Shown here: positions 21,201 to 33,200 of the stretch, one piece after another
How the letters are laid out: each line of letters begins with the position of its first letter
How positions within the stretch are numbered: the first letter of the stretch is position 1
Program-made: the position numbers and the translations under genes
From: Platanthera guangdongensis
Lineage: Eukaryota > Streptophyta > Magnoliopsida > Asparagales > Orchidaceae
Direction: 5' to 3'
Length of the DNA: 64,000 nt
NCBI GenBank assembly: GCA_039583875.1
Contig: CM077147.1
Span: forward strand, 161,943,866-162,007,865
The notes under the pieces: model-generated
What the model saw: the letters and a program-made list of their open reading frames with translations, nothing else
The model's database searches: none
What the model was told of the DNA's origin: nothing

Positions 21201-21600
21201 TCAGAAGACATCTTCTGTCATCCCTTACTTCTTCGGTGTCTTCCATCAAAACAATCAGAGACTGCCATATTTCCTTGACAGATTGACAGTGTATCAGGTT
21301 CTGCAGTATTGAATCATCCATTGCACTTGCGATGATGTTCTTGGCTATCTTGTCTAGAGAGACAAGGGCAATCTCAACTTTGTCAAGAACCATCAGTTTC
21401 TTTGGCACTTTATTGGTTGGATCGATAGTGTAAGCAATCATGGGAACATATGGAGCTTCTTCCATTATCATGAAGATGCGGGGATCAACAATTTCCATGA
21501 ATAATCTTATTTTTTCTTTCCACATGGGAAAGTTAGCCTTGGTGCACACCAGAAGCTTTGCAAAGTCCTTTTATCTGCCCATGCTTGATAATCTCTACGA
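18300..21600 (-). pseudogene. Copia gag of element A, split and decayed
   Basis: The N-terminal capsid (UBN2-type) is open at 21549-20899, with FPMWKEKIRLFM near the start and a full domain including the QKYEAFKQGP and NPQNLFGKLMSYELQ parts. The frame then continues through stops with an acidic SGSELSDGEFS linker, a decayed zinc knuckle (about 20640-20570, Y-C-C-N-K-P-V-H-V-I-D-D) and the linker ending ELIKACH at 20241. A foreign 0.9-kb segment follows (19320-20240). Gag resumes at about 19320 with a coiled-coil region and a second knuckle C-W-C-stop-G-K-V-G-H-F-F-V-D-C-W near 18490. It ends with a WVPKIK block as in element B. Multiple stops show it is dead. Confidence 0.8.
19320..20240. mobile_element. 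AT-rich insertion in gag of A, possible Helitron-like end
   Basis: Gag-like text is lost across this 0.9 kb and resumes on both sides. The segment is AT-rich, except for a GC-rich 20104-20200 block that contains the hairpin GCACGGGTGGTCCCCCGTGC (20179-20198). This is followed by a TA/CA microsatellite and CTAG-T at 20236-20240. A GC hairpin followed by CTAG is the 3' signature of plant Helitrons, but here the gap between hairpin and CTAG is longer than usual and I could not place a convincing 5' TC end. Boundaries are approximate. Confidence 0.3.
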
Positions 21601-21646
21601 CAACTAGAACTAGATCTGTTCAAGGTGTGAAACGTTTTGTGAACAA

Positions 21647-21663
21647 CCTCCCTCTAATACCAA
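21647..21663 (-). promoter_or_regulatory. Primer binding site of element A
   Basis: Element strand TTGGTATTAGAGGGAGG starts next to the 5' LTR. It matches the initiator-Met tRNA complement with a C-to-T change (TATTAG for TATCAG), consistent with age. Confidence 0.82.
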
Positions 21664-21664
21664 T

Positions 21665-23370
21665 TGAAAGTACCTAGTTGTCTACCTAAATCACCTAGAG
21701 GGGGTGAATAGGTGAGTTCTGTATCTTTTGCGGAATAAAAACTTGAGAGAAATAAATCACAAAAAATAGACAAGCACAATCCAGAAGACACAAGGAATTT
21801 ATAGTGATTCACCAATGTTGGGTACGTACACTCTCCACCTCGCCAATCTAGCACCATGGCTAGCCTCAGCTACTTCACTATATCTCAGATTACAGCAATC
21901 CTACAACTTGGAGCAACGCTCCTATAACTCGAAGATAACACACTCCTACAATCTCGATCCCACAAAACAGGATCTACACTCGGAAGAACAAACTTCCTAC
22001 ATTCTCGGAGACAAAGTTCCTACAGGAGTTAAAGTACATGTTACAATAATAATAGAAACATTGTACTTCTAGATCTGAAATCTTCAAGGTTCTTCCATTT
22101 TGAAAACTGAAAATCTCGGTGAAGATGTTGAGGAAGAAATCCCGAGAAAACGTCGATCTGAAATGCTTAGGATCCAACACGATCAAGTAGATGTTTGAAG
22201 ATCTTGGATCTATGATCTGTCGAATCATTACTTCTTGGAATCGCTGGATCGAGAGATGGCGACAATGAAGAACGATGTTGAAGACGGGGCGACTTCTCCC
22301 GATTTAGAAAGTGTGATTGGGATTCAGAATATTATTCTTCTTATTAGAGTTAGTGATTCCTCTGAAAGGACTACTTATAATACCTCGTCTAACGGTCTGA
22401 AATCATTAAGGAAAGATCCATGTGGATCAATCATGAGAGACTTAGGTTATATCGGAATCCCGTCAGACATTTAAAAAAAAAAATTTCTGCAACTATTTCT
22501 CGAGAAGACTTATAATTTCTTGAGAAGGATTTGCTTTCTCGAGAAATGACATGGCTTTCTCGACAAATTTACTTAAACCAAATTCTTTGAACTGAAATAC
22601 TTATTTCTTGAGAAGGATATGATTTCAAGAGAAATGATTTGCTTTCTCGAGAAATGGCGTAGTCTTCTCGAGAAGAAATACTTAACGCAAATTTTGAACT
22701 GAAGAACTGATTTCTCGAGAAGGATTTGATTTCTCGAGATATGATTTGCTTTCTCGAGAAATGACTTAGTTTTCTCGAAAAAAATACTTAACGTAAATTT
22801 TTAGAACTGAAGGATTGATTTCTCGAGAAAAATACTTAGCTTCTCGAGAAATGACATGGTCTACTGGGCTTTCTCGCGAACTTTACTTGGCTTCTTGAGA
22901 ACTCTACTGGCTTTCTCAAGAAAAGGACTTGAGGCTGTTTCTGAGAATTTTCCGAGAAGTTTTAAGATTTCTCGTGAACAACATTGCTTTCTCGAGAAAA
23001 ATGCTTAGACTTCTAGAGAAACAGACTTCATCTTCACGAGAAATACACTTAGAAAATTTTCTGATAAAAATTCATTCTGCTTTGTTGAAAACCAACAACC
23101 TTTCCTTTATTCCATTTCTTTAGTACTTGAAAATGAAGTGTATCTCAATAGAGAGGTTACACATGAGTCAATACCATGGATCACACAATAAGGGATTACA
23201 TTGCATGGTCCTGTATTTAGTGACTCATTGTAAACTGACATTGGTATACACTTAGCAATAATGACCTGCAAGCACTCAACTAAAGAATAACATCAAATAC
23301 ATAACTAATTCAACTTAGTTCAAGGGTGACTTCACACAAATCTGGGATATTATGGATACAATATCCAACA
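21665..23370 (-). repeat. 5' LTR of element A
   Basis: The LTR is 1706 bp, TG...CA, paired with 1691-3437, followed at 23371 by the target duplication ACCTA. Its U3 cluster of CTCGAG palindromes is at 22495-23045 and has fewer intact motifs than the other copy because of deletions and substitutions. Confidence 0.93.
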
Positions 23371-23934
23371 ACCTAGATGAACCCAAGTTCTCATAAGGCG
23401 CAAATGAACAAAGGTTCTTTGCCACCTCCACCTAGACAAACCCGGTTCTCCTGAGATGCAAATGAACAAAGGTTCTTCATCGCCTCCATCCAGACGGGCC
23501 CCGGTCCTCCAAAGGTGCAAATGAACAAAATTTCTTCACTGTCTCCACTCGGACGAACATCGATTCTCCAAAGGCACGAGCTTTGGTTCTTTGCCACCTC
23601 CATCCAAATAGGCCCCTGTCCTCCTAAGGCATGAATATAGGTTTTTCACCACCTATACCTGGTCGAACCCTGGTTCCCTTGAGGCACGAGCAAACAAGGG
23701 CTCCTCGCCACCAACTTCTAAGTAGACTACGATCCTCTCAAAATGCAAGCAGATGTATATCTCCCACTAGCAACTTGTTTAAAATACTAACGCATAAGCT
23801 AAGCGCTACTTTAAATGTACGCGCACCAAGGAGCAACCAGAACACAAAAGATCTGAAAAAGAGGATATTTGTTCATGAAAACAAACATAAAAAAGGCACA
23901 ACAAGATCATCCCACAACATTGACGTCATCATCG
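23371..23934 (+). mobile_element. G1, second piece (minisatellite and flank)
   Basis: Continues the 59-60 bp minisatellite of 1200-1690 (23371-23740) after the target duplication of element A, then about 190 bp of unique G1 sequence. It ends at CATCG (23930-23934), the left target duplication of the chromovirus at 23935. No gene. Confidence 0.75.
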
Positions 23935-25001
23935 TGATGGCATGCCCCCTCCTCCACCAGTTGAAGATGATGTTGACGATGTTGATGATGATCTGGTTGA
24001 TAAGGCAATACAACTCAAGGACTTGAGGCGGCACGATGATGCTAACGGAAGGATACGCTACAACTTCCGCCCGCGGCGTGCTACCGCCACTGCAAAGCAT
24101 TAGCCTCATTTATTTCATTTTCTTGAACTCTATTTTATATTTGGAATATAAAATTATCCTATGTTTATGTGATAATTTTATATTCATTGCATGTTTTGTT
24201 ATTTTTAATTTTGAACAATTTTAATGTTGGTGTGCATTTAGTCATTCGGATGGATGAGATTACATCTCCATCATGAATGGTTAAGGCTTGTTTGTAACTC
24301 CTATATAAGGAGGCTTCCTTATGAGATAAAGAGACAAGATTGAAACCTAATTTTCTCCTTGAAAATTTCGGCCAAGAGGAGACCTCTCCAAGCCGACGCC
24401 CCCTTGCTTATGGTGTGAAGCCGCAGCCCCCCTTGCTCCCTCCATCCGTTCGGTGCGACTCCGGTGCGGCTTCCTTCAGTGCGACTCCTTGGAAGAAGGT
24501 TGCAAATCCTTCGGTGTGACGCCGGTGGATCCGTGGAGAGAGTGATTCTCCCACAGTTATCTTGTGTGAAAAGCTTTCCGGTTGGGTAATCTCCTCCCTC
24601 TCCCTTGTGTGATTCTCTTCTTTAGTTGTGGTGGTTTCGCACTCGTTTTCTCCGAAAAATTAATTTAATCGCTGCAAGTTTTGGATCGAAATCGCCGTTG
24701 CTAGACTTTTAATTCCGGATCGGGTGGATCCTATTTGCCTGAGCGGATCTTAGCCTATAGCCTTGGTCTTGCTCTCAAAAGGAGTGACAACCTTTGTGTT
24801 TCTTGGGGAATATTCCGACTCAAATTTTCGATCGTTGTTTTCGATTCGATCATTCCTCCTTTGTTATTTGTGTTGCGTTCTTGCGACGAGACACTATTGT
24901 GGGCGATAGGTGTTGTGTAGGTGCGGTAGATCTACGACCTGTAGCGCGTAGATAGAGCGTTAGCTTCGTGGAGGTCTCCGATTCCGGGCACCCCTACGTC
25001 A
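23935..25001 (+). repeat. 5' LTR of the chromovirus
   Basis: The first 170 bp are a copy of the pol C-terminal codons, because the pol stop lies inside the 3' LTR. TATA box TATATAA at 24302-24308. The end ...CCCCTACGTCA is followed after three bases by the primer site. Frames at 24036-24224 and 24735-24920 occur in both LTRs and are not genes. Confidence 0.93.
24302..24308 (+). promoter_or_regulatory. TATA box in chromovirus 5' LTR
   Basis: TATATAA in the context CTCCTATATAAGGAGG, itself a short palindrome. The same site is at 30369-30375 in the 3' LTR, at the same offset of 367 bases from the LTR start. Likely core promoter for the element transcript. Confidence 0.65.
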
Positions 25002-25004
25002 ATT

Positions 25005-25019
25005 TGGTATCAGAGGCGG
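25005..25019 (+). promoter_or_regulatory. Primer binding site of the chromovirus
   Basis: TGGTATCAGAGGCGG, three bases after the LTR end. The core matches the initiator-Met tRNA complement. Confidence 0.88.
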
Positions 25020-25272
25020 TTGTTTCAACTTTCACGTTGCAAACATCCTCTCTGCGTTCCTTGTTGGTCGATCGGATCTTTAGAAAATCAAAAAAAATAT
25101 TTTCTGGGTCTGCCAATAGCGGGATAAAATCCGTATTTTTCAGCGAAATTTCAAAAAAAAACTTTTTAACAATCTACGCGTTATTCACGTTAGGAATCTA
25201 TAAAAATATCTTATTTCCATTATAGCTACAGCCCTAGGAAAAATCATCTTTCTAAGATTTTTCTAAACCTGA

Positions 25273-26466
25273 ATGCGCACTAGGCTCGGACCGGAATATT
25301 CGACTCCGTCTACGTCTAGGATGGCTACGAATGAACGTGGGGATCCCAACACCGAGGCCATAACAGGGCTGCGTAACGAAATTACGGAGCTTAGGGACAT
25401 GTTAACACAGATCCTACAAAATCAAGCTAGGCCACCCCCGCCACCCGTTAATGTTGACCGGCCCAACCGACACCAACATAATTCTGATTCGGATTCTGAT
25501 GGGGACTCCCCACGGGTTCCCCCTAGAGGACACCGCCCCGAGCCAGACATTGATATTACTAGGGCCATTAAGATAAATGCACCCACTTATGATGGCATGG
25601 GAGATCCCCAAATCTTCCTTAACTGGACTGTGGACATGGAGTGTTACTTCGAGTGGCACAACCTGACGGATCCCCAAAAGGTCCAAGTTGCTCGGATGAA
25701 GTTAACAGGTCGTGCAAAGATGTTTTGGTTGAATGAGGAGCGAAGGTTAGGAACCGGACACGGAACCCCCCTTTTAGGTTGGCCAGTAATGAAAAACCTG
25801 TTGACCGATCAGTACGTTCCCGCGTACCATCGGACACAGATGTTCGATGAGATTGCCACTCTGCGACAGGGCTCAAACTCGGTAGCTGAATATATGTGTG
25901 AACTTAAGGACCGTATGGTGCGATGTGACCTTAGGGAGATTCCCGAAGTCACTTTATCTAGATTTCGAAAGGGGCTTCACCCCGATATCCAAAGGAAGCT
26001 CTTGCGATATGGGCATATGGACTTGAACATGACTTTCAATGCCGCCTTGGACATTGAAAAACACCTAGCCTCTAAGGCTCACTCCCGTTACGCTCAAGCG
26101 AAGAACAAGTCCACCACTGGAGCATCTTCTTCCACATACCCTTATAAGGGAAAGTTCAAATCCACCGAGTCGAAGTCAATCGTGATCACCGCTAGGAACA
26201 CCAAGAACCCTGCGAGTGAGTATGTCCCTATAGGGAAGGTTAGCAAGGCTAACACCACTTGTTACTCTTGCGGCATTCAAGGCCACTATGCCTACGAATG
26301 CCCAACAAAGACGAAAGCCCTAGCCTTATTAGATCCAACTACCGACCCTGACGATTATGTATACGAGGCCGCAGAGGAGAGTGACCCCGAAGGAGTCCCT
26401 AGTGACTTAGAGGACGCTCACCCCCTTATGGTGATGTGTTGTATCTTGACCACTCCTATCCATTAG
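25273..26466 (+). CDS. Gag polyprotein of the chromovirus, 397 aa
   Basis: Open frame starting at ATG 25273, with an alternative Met at 25321. A short coiled N-terminus ([12 protein letters not shown]) and a proline/aspartate-rich linker precede a retrotransposon gag capsid domain (about 95-275) with [43 protein letters not shown] and [22 protein letters not shown] zinc knuckle, [14 protein letters not shown], is near residue 340. The acidic tail overlaps the start of the pol frame by 31 bp in a different frame. The capsid would package the element RNA. It is the only intact ORF of this element. Confidence 0.85.
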   Translation: MRTRLGPEYSTPSTSRMATNERGDPNTEAITGLRNEITELRDMLTQILQNQARPPPPPVNVDRPNRHQHNSDSDSDGDSPRVPPRGHRPEPDIDITRAIKINAPTYDGMGDPQIFLNWTVDMECYFEWHNLTDPQKVQVARMKLTGRAKMFWLNEERRLGTGHGTPLLGWPVMKNLLTDQYVPAYHRTQMFDEIATLRQGSNSVAEYMCELKDRMVRCDLREIPEVTLSRFRKGLHPDIQRKLLRYGHMDLNMTFNAALDIEKHLASKAHSRYAQAKNKSTTGASSSTYPYKGKFKSTESKSIVITARNTKNPASEYVPIGKVSKANTTCYSCGIQGHYAYECPTKTKALALLDPTTDPDDYVYEAAEESDPEGVPSDLEDAHPLMVMCCILTTPIH

Positions 26467-28400
26467 ATGATTGGAAGAGGACGAGCATATTTTCTCTGAT
26501 TTTTAAGAGTGGCGAGAAGCTTTGCAAGCTGATTGTTGATAGTGGTAGCTGCGTGAATGTCGTATCTGAGAACGCTGTTGCACGTATGTCCTTGAACACG
26601 GAACCACACCCGACCCTATATCAGGTCGCTTGGATCAACAAGATCTCTGTACCCGTTACTAAGCGATGTCTGGTCCCACTCTCATTCAAATCCTACATTG
26701 ATGAGGTGTGGTGTGATGTCCTTCCGATGGACGCTTGTCATGTGTTGTTAGGCCTCCCTTGGCTATACGACCGTGATGTTACACATTATGGTAGAGCCAA
26801 CACTTATGAATTCAAATTCAATGGCAAAACCATAACTTTGAGGCCGACCATCCCAAAGGAGCCCGTAGTCTTGGCTAAGGACACCACAATTCTGGTAGAA
26901 CGGAAAACGTTGAATCTAGTTGGTAGGAAAGAGTTTGAGAGGGATCCGTTCTTTGATGGAATTATGTATGCGCTAGTCCTCCTAAGTGCGAAGCCCGATT
27001 TTAGCATTTTGGATGAGTTACCTAGTGAACTACGGGTACTGTTGGAGGAGTATAGGGACGTGTACCCGGATGAGTTGCCACCCACGTTACCCCCACTTAG
27101 GAATATCCAGCATGCGATAGATCTCATCCCGGGGTCTTTCTTGCCAAATCAGCCCCATTATCGACTCCACCCCGCAGCTCACCTGAAGTTGCAGTCCCAG
27201 ATAGATGGCTTGCTAGAGAAAGGGTTTATTAGGACTAGTATGAGTCCATGTGTTGTACCAGTCGTACTTGCTCCCAAGAAGGATGGTACATGGAGGATGT
27301 GCATTGATAGCCGGGCTATCAACAAAATCACCATCATGTATAGATTCCCCATTCCCCGCCTAGATGATTTATTGGATGTCTTGTCTGGAGCCACCGTATT
27401 CTCCAAATTAGATCTTCGGAGTGGCTATCACCAGATTAGAATATGAGAGGGCGACGAGTGGAAGACGACGTTTAAGTCGAAAGATGGTCTGTATGAATGG
27501 CTTGTGATGCCCTTTGGGTTATCCAATGCCCCTAGTACCTTCTCCCGGATGATGACACATGTCTTTTAGCCATTCATGGGGAAGTTCGTTGTCGTCTACT
27601 TTGACGATATTCTGATTTATAGCACCTCTACTGCCGAGCACATCTCCCACATGAGAGTGATCCTTTCCACTCTGCGGAAGGAGACTTTATTTCTCAATCT
27701 TAAGAAATGCACTTTCAATGCCTCGGAGGTAGAGTTCTTAGGCTATATAGTCGGCTCTACGGGAATTCGAGTTGATCCGGGCAAGGTTCAGGTCATTAAG
27801 GACTGGCCCGTGCCAACCACCCTACGTGAGGTGCGTAGTTTCCATGGGTTAGACACGTTTTATCGTCGTTTCATACGAGACTTCAGTAGTATTATGGCGC
27901 CTATCACAGACTGCATGAAGAAGGGAAAGTTTGCGTGGATGAAGTCCGCCACCTATGCTTTTGAACGAATAAAGGAGCTTATGACTGAGGCACCTGTCTT
28001 ACGTCTACCTGACTTTGCTAAAGTATTTGAGCTCACATGTGTTGCGTCTGGGGTAGGGATTGGAGGTGTCTTGAGCCAGGAGGGCCATCCGTTAGTTATC
28101 TTAGCAAGAAGTTGTCTGGTCCTAAGCTGAACTATTCAAATTATGATAGGGAATTTTATGCTGTAGTTCGATGTCTACACCATTGGAGGCACTATCTCCT
28201 CTCCAAGGAGTTTGTGATCCTCTCCGATCATGAGGCTTTACGTTTCATCCACGGCCAGCATAAGATCAGCTCACGACACTCTAAGTGGGTAGCTTTCTTA
28301 CAAGGTTACACGTTTAATCTCAAGCACCTTAAGGGAGCTGATAACCGAGTCGCGGACGCCCTTAGTTGTCTTACTATTTTGCTCACCTTTATGGAAGTAC
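26436..28400 (+). pseudogene. Chromovirus protease, reverse transcriptase and RNase H
   Basis: The frame opening at 26436 has the protease site [17 protein letters not shown], with D-S-G in place of D-T-G (both are used by aspartic proteases), and the [12 protein letters not shown] block. RT follows from about 27110 with [28 protein letters not shown] and [19 protein letters not shown] at 27444 and a TAG near 27568 break the same frame, which then shows [11 protein letters not shown] with the catalytic Y-F-D-D (about 27600). RNase H begins near 28000. A frameshift near 28100 moves the frame to 28037-29155, where YDREFYAVVRCLHHWRHYLL and the LSDHEALRFIHGQ aspartate are read. Not functional as it stands. 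Confidence 0.9.
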
Positions 28401-30170
28401 ATGTTGTAGGATTTGAGCAGGTTAAGGATGAGTACGCCATGTGTACTGACTTCCAAGACTTCTATTTATCTGCCCAGGATAGCTCCCCCACGACGATATC
28501 TGCATACGTCATCAAGGACGGTTACCTGTTTAGGAACGAGAAGCTATGTATTCCGCAGTCATCGTTACGACTACATATCATATGTGAGTTGCATAGCGGA
28601 GGGTTGAGTGGCCACTTCGGTAGAGATAAGACCATTACGTTAGTCGAGGACAAATTCTATTGGCCAAAACTTAAGGTTATGGTGGGACAGGTAGTGAGTA
28701 GTTGTCGCACGTGTCAGGTGTCTAAGGGTAGTAAAACCAACGTAGGATTATATACACCCTTGCCTATTCCCTCCATGCCTTGGGTAGACGTTAGTATAGA
28801 TTTTGTACTAGGCCTCCCCATTAGCCTACGCCGTCACGACTCAGGTTTTGTAGTTTTGGATAGGTTTTCAAAGATGGCTTATTTCATCCCATACAGTAGA
28901 ACAAACGATGCGTCTCACGTCGCTAAACTATATTTTAAAGAAGTCGTTAGTCACCGTGGAGTGCCACAGACCATAGTATCGGATAGGGACGTAAAATTCA
29001 CTAGTTATTTTTGGAAAACTCTTTGGATCTTAATGGGAACAAAATTATTGTTTTCCTCTGCCTATCATCCCCAAACTGATGGGCAGACAGAAGTGGTTAA
29101 TCGGAGCTTAGGAAATTTGTTACGATGCCTTGTGATTGATCACAAGCGCACTTGAGATCTTCTCCTTCCCCATGCCCAATTAACCTACAATAATTCCAAG
29201 AATAGGTCTTCGGGTCTGTCTTCGAATGAGATTGTCCACGGATATAAGGCTCCTGTGCCGCTTGACTTGGTGTCGTTGCCCCTACGTATAAGGCAAGTCA
29301 GTTTGCATAATCCTTCGCCCAGCACATCCATGATTTACACGCATGTATACGGGCCACCTTGACTACGCAATACGACTCTTATCAAGCGCACACTAATTTA
29401 CATAGGAGAGTGTCAAACTTCAAAATTGGCGATCTAGTTTTAGTCCGTTTGGTTCCCGAACGCTTGCCAACTGGCACCGTTAAAAAGTTAGCACCAAAGC
29501 GCGCCGACCCTTTTCGGATTGTTAAGAAGTTAGGTGACAACGCTTTCGTTTTGGACTTGCCTGCTGATTGGGGTATCTCCCCCATTTTAACGTTTCGGAT
29601 TCAACGATGTTTGTGTCACCACCACAAGAGTTGATTTATTTATCGTCTTCTTCTCCCACTCAAAATTCTCATGGGTTGGGGAGTGGTAGTACGGATGATC
29701 TCTCTCTTTCGGTCCCCACAGGTATATCATCGGATGGTAAGTTGCCTTCCTTCCTGCCTACTGCTAATATGTTCCCCAGGTTTCCACGGACGTTCTCCAC
29801 TCCAGAGATGATACTTGCTGCTGAACCTGTTACCACTGCTGATGGCGACACCCACCTATTTCTCATCCGTTGGCGTGATCGGCCCCCTTCGGATGACTCT
29901 TGGGTACTCGAGATGGAGCTGCAAAATTTGGATGTCGCTCTCCTTCACTGCTATCGCTTGGACCACGCAACGGAGATGCGTGCATTTGAACGGGGGAGGA
30001 TTGATGGCATGCCCCCTCCTCCACCAGTTGAAGACGATGCTGACGATGTTAATGATGATCCGGTTGATAAGGCAATACAACTCAAGGACTTGAGGCAGCA
30101 CGATGACGCTAACGGAAGGTTACGCTACAACTTCCGCCCGCGGCGTGCTACCGCCACTGCAAAGCATTAG
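28400..30170 (+). pseudogene. Chromovirus integrase with chromodomain, ending in the 3' LTR
   Basis: The zinc-binding part reads HSGGLSGHFGRDKT then C-R-T-C-Q-V-S-K-G (28590-28740). The core has DVSIDFVLGLP, DRDVKFTSYFW and HPQTDGQTEVVNRSLG with the D, D, E set (28780-29110). A TGA at 29153 and another near 29360 interrupt it. The C-terminal domain continues at 29359-29634 (FKIGDLVLVRLVPERLP) and, after another shift, at 29568-30170. The last part has FSTPEMILAAEPV and FLIRWRDRPPSDDSWVLEMEL, a chromodomain, which would direct integration to particular chromatin. The stop is at 30168-30170, 168 bases into the 3' LTR. Confidence 0.88.
29991..30001 (+). promoter_or_regulatory. Polypurine tract of the chromovirus
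   Basis: CGGGGGAGGAT directly before the 3' LTR start TGATGG. It also encodes part of the pol frame. Confidence 0.8.
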
Positions 30171-31068
30171 CCTTATTTATTTCATTTTCTTGAACTCTAT
30201 TTTATATTTGGAATATAAAATTATCCTATGTTTATGTGATAATTTTATATTCATTGCATGTTTTGTTATTTTAAATTTTGAACAATTTTAATGTTGGTGT
30301 GCATTTAGCCATTCGGATGGATGACATTACATCTCCATTATGAATGGTTAAGGCTTGTTTGTAACTCCTATATAAGGAGGCTTACTTATGAGATAAAGAG
30401 ACAAGATTGAAACCTAATTTTCTCCTTGAAAATTTCGGCCAAGAGGAGACCTCTCCAAGCCGCCGCCCCCTTGCTTGTGGTGTGAAGCCGCCGCCCCCTT
30501 GCTCCCTCCATCCGTTCGGTGCAACTCTGATGCGGCTTCCTTCGGTGCGACTCCTTGGATGAAGGTTGCAAACCCTTCGGTGTGACGCCGGTGGATCCGT
30601 GGAGAGAGTGATTCTCCCACAGTTATCTTGTGTGAAAAGCTTTCCGGTTGGGTAATCTCCTCCCTCTCCCTTGTGTGATTCTCTTCGTTAGTTGTGGTGG
30701 TTTCGCACTCGTTTTCTCCGGAAAATTAATTTAATCGTTGCAAGTTTTGGATCGAAATCGCCGTTGCTAGGCTTTTTAATTTCGGATCGGGTGGATCCTA
30801 TTTGCCTGAGCGGATCTTGCCCTATAGCCTTGGTCTTGCTCTCAAAAGGAGTGACAACCTTTGTGTTTCTTGGGGAATATTCCGACTCAAATTTCTGATC
30901 GTTGTTTTCGAGTCGACCATTCCTCCTTTGTTATTTGTGTTGCGTTCTTGCGACGAGACACTATTGTGGGCGATAGGTATTGTGTAGGTGCGGTAGATCG
31001 ACGACGTGTAGCGCGTATATAGAGCGTTAGCTTCGTGGAGGTCTCCGATTCCGGGAACCCCTACGTCA
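30002..31068 (+). repeat. 3' LTR of the chromovirus
   Basis: The LTR is 1067 bp and begins with the last 56 codons of pol. Differences from the 5' copy are mostly transitions spread along the length, fitting normal ageing. TATA box copy at 30369-30375. Confidence 0.93.
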
Positions 31069-32813
31069 CATCATCATCCGAGGCATTCTCCACGCCCAGA
31101 TTACCATGCATCAGTAATCTCGGAGCAGCCTGAAACCCCCTACCAAAACCCAAGTGGTGCGCAACATCGCGCTTATCAATCCTAATTGCTATCATCCCAG
31201 AGTGGACCTCCTCTGCGATACGGGATTGCTTCATCTCAAAGTCACGAGACCCTTTGCACTCAACCACCGCGGACGCTCGCATAACCTCAATGTCCTTCAA
31301 CATCACGGTCAGTCAAGCCATCTCTTTCTTCAGCTACTCCACCTCTATCCTGACAGATGCATGTCCTTCTAAAAAGCGATCGAACAAAGGTTCTTTACCA
31401 CTACCACACAAACAGAATCTGGTCCTCCCCCGACAATAGAGAGTAAAATCTCTTCGACAAATCCAGGGAACTCTCAAGGTGCGCATGAACCAAGATCTGT
31501 CGCCGCCTCCTAAAAAAAACAGATCTCTGAGACCATCTGCACCGCCAAGGCAAAGGGGAGAAAGCGCCCTACCTCATCACGCCTAGGCAACAAGCTATCT
31601 CCACTAACAACTAGCGACAATCTCCAGCGATAGCTCGCTGCAAACGAGGAACATAAAAGTGTTGGATACTCTCGGGTTGCCGCGATGCATGTCACGACAT
31701 CAAATCGCCTATACGTGGGCACCGACAAGCAACGATTCATGAACTGCTGAGATCCCTCGCCTAATGGCAATGACGGGATCTTCAACACGCAAGGATGACA
31801 CCAAAGGAAAGCTGGAAGCTCAACACATCACACAAAAAACTTGTACGACCAAGCAAAAGAGGTAACAAAGGCAATGCGCAAGCCAACAACACCAAGTGTG
31901 CGTACGACGCGGATGCAATTAAGTGCTCCCTCATCACCAACACCATCTTTCGAGACAACACTTAATCGGGGGACAGAACACCCACACATCCTTCGTATTA
32001 TGCAAAGCCCATCGCCAAGTACAAGATAAGGCTTAACAACGCGCACGACCCCGCCACGACGGACCCATCTTCATTGTCGTCATCACAAGGCCCGCTCAGC
32101 TATCTGGCACTGCTCCACTCCGAGGCCCCAAAACTCATGTGTTCTAGAAACACAAAAGCTTGCATCATTGCAACATCCTGAGGCACAGTCGTCATCGATG
32201 GCCCCCACCCCCAGAAGCTCTGTCCCAGCTCTTGGTAGGAACCAACATTGAATCATTCTAAGTTACAGTATGGAAATGGACACCATGTCCTTCCGCATCT
32301 TCTAGTGGTTAGTGAACATGCGGGTCCTTCCACGACGCTGAGACAAGGGGGCAAAACTACCTTCACATTGCACCCAAAAATCCTCCACCAGCGCAAACTT
32401 TTTGCAACAACTGAACAAGATGGCGTACGTCGCCGCACTCGAGGACGAAGTATGAGAAGCAACACGCTTCCACACCAACACAACACACAAAGCACATCAT
32501 AGGCGAGCGTTTTCACAACACGCTACTGGCGCTGCGCAATAAGCAAGGGAAAAGTGTAAGCATTCAACCGCAGGCATCGCCACCCAGGTACCCCCCCCCC
32601 CCCTTCAACCTGCGGAGCTAACACTGTTGATTCTAAAAAATCAATGCCCGTGTCGAGCTCTAACCGGGGGGACATTTCATGCAAGAAACAAATCAACTTG
32701 TAACGCATGTTGGACTGGTTCTAAGCTCATAACTCTGAGACGAAATGATCAAGCTTAAAAAATTTTGGGCTCGTTGCTTTGCGGTTCACGAACCACAAAA
32801 ATTTGGGGGTATT
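31069..32813 (+). mobile_element. G1, third piece, non-coding 3' interior
   Basis: Resumes at the target duplication CATCA of the chromovirus. The first 370 bp continue G1 text, with a remnant of the 59-bp minisatellite near 31380-31440. The rest is non-coding, with no frame longer than about 90 codons and no recognisable domain. A run of C lies at 32589-32603. It ends in AAATTTGGGGGTATT (32798-32813), a polypurine-like tract against the LTR at 32814. Confidence 0.65.
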
Positions 32814-33200
32814 TGATGAGCCCACCCCTAAATTTCTACGCCAAACCAGAAAGACTTGAACCGAGGACATGCGGAAAAGCCCACCCGACTAGACAAGGCG
32901 CGCGCACCACGCCAGAGTTCAGAAACGCCAGAGAAGAAGCCAAGATCCGCTCAAGCGCACATGCATCACCCTTGAGTGCGCACGACAAGACCGCACCGCA
33001 AGCGCGACCTGCGAGTGCGACCTGTGCGCACGCGGCAGCCCATGACCGCACCCCGCGCGTGGTCGGTCGTGTTCCGCATGCGCGACCGTGCACTGCCAGC
33101 TCGCCTGGCCCTGATCCAAGCAAGCAGCTTGTGCGCGCGTCCGCACCCTGCGCGCGCGGGCTCACCCGACGTGCGCTTCACGAATGAGCGCCACGCCAGT

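Larger units (their letters stand above)
1691..23370 (-). mobile_element. Sirevirus-like Ty1/copia element A, hosting element B
   Basis: This is a complete LTR retrotransposon on the - strand. The LTRs at 1691-3437 and 21665-23370 both run TG...CA on the plus strand, and perfect 5-bp target duplications ACCTA lie at 1686-1690 and 23371-23375. Next to the right LTR is an initiator-Met-tRNA-type primer site. Next to the left LTR is the polypurine tract. In - strand order it carries gag, integrase, reverse transcriptase-RNase H, then an additional ORF before the 3' LTR. That extra ORF, the long LTRs and the palindrome-rich LTR are typical of the Sirevirus genus of copia elements. Without element B its length is about 13.1 kb. 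All coding regions carry stops or frameshifts, and the LTRs are clearly diverged, so it is an old, inactive copy. Confidence 0.93.
23935..31068 (+). mobile_element. Chromodomain Ty3/gypsy element (chromovirus), possibly CRM-like
   Basis: Full-length element of 7.1 kb. LTRs 23935-25001 and 30002-31068 are both 1067 bp, start TGATGG and end ACGTCA, and differ at about 38 positions by eye. Flanks CATCG (23930-23934) and CATCA (31069-31073) are a 5-bp target duplication with one change. It has a primer site at 25005, gag, protease, RT, RNase H, integrase and a C-terminal chromodomain, and a polypurine tract at 29991. Pol runs into the 3' LTR. That layout and the protease context are seen in the centromeric CRM clade, but the clade assignment is my inference. 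Stops and a frameshift in pol make this copy defective, while gag is open. Confidence 0.93.
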
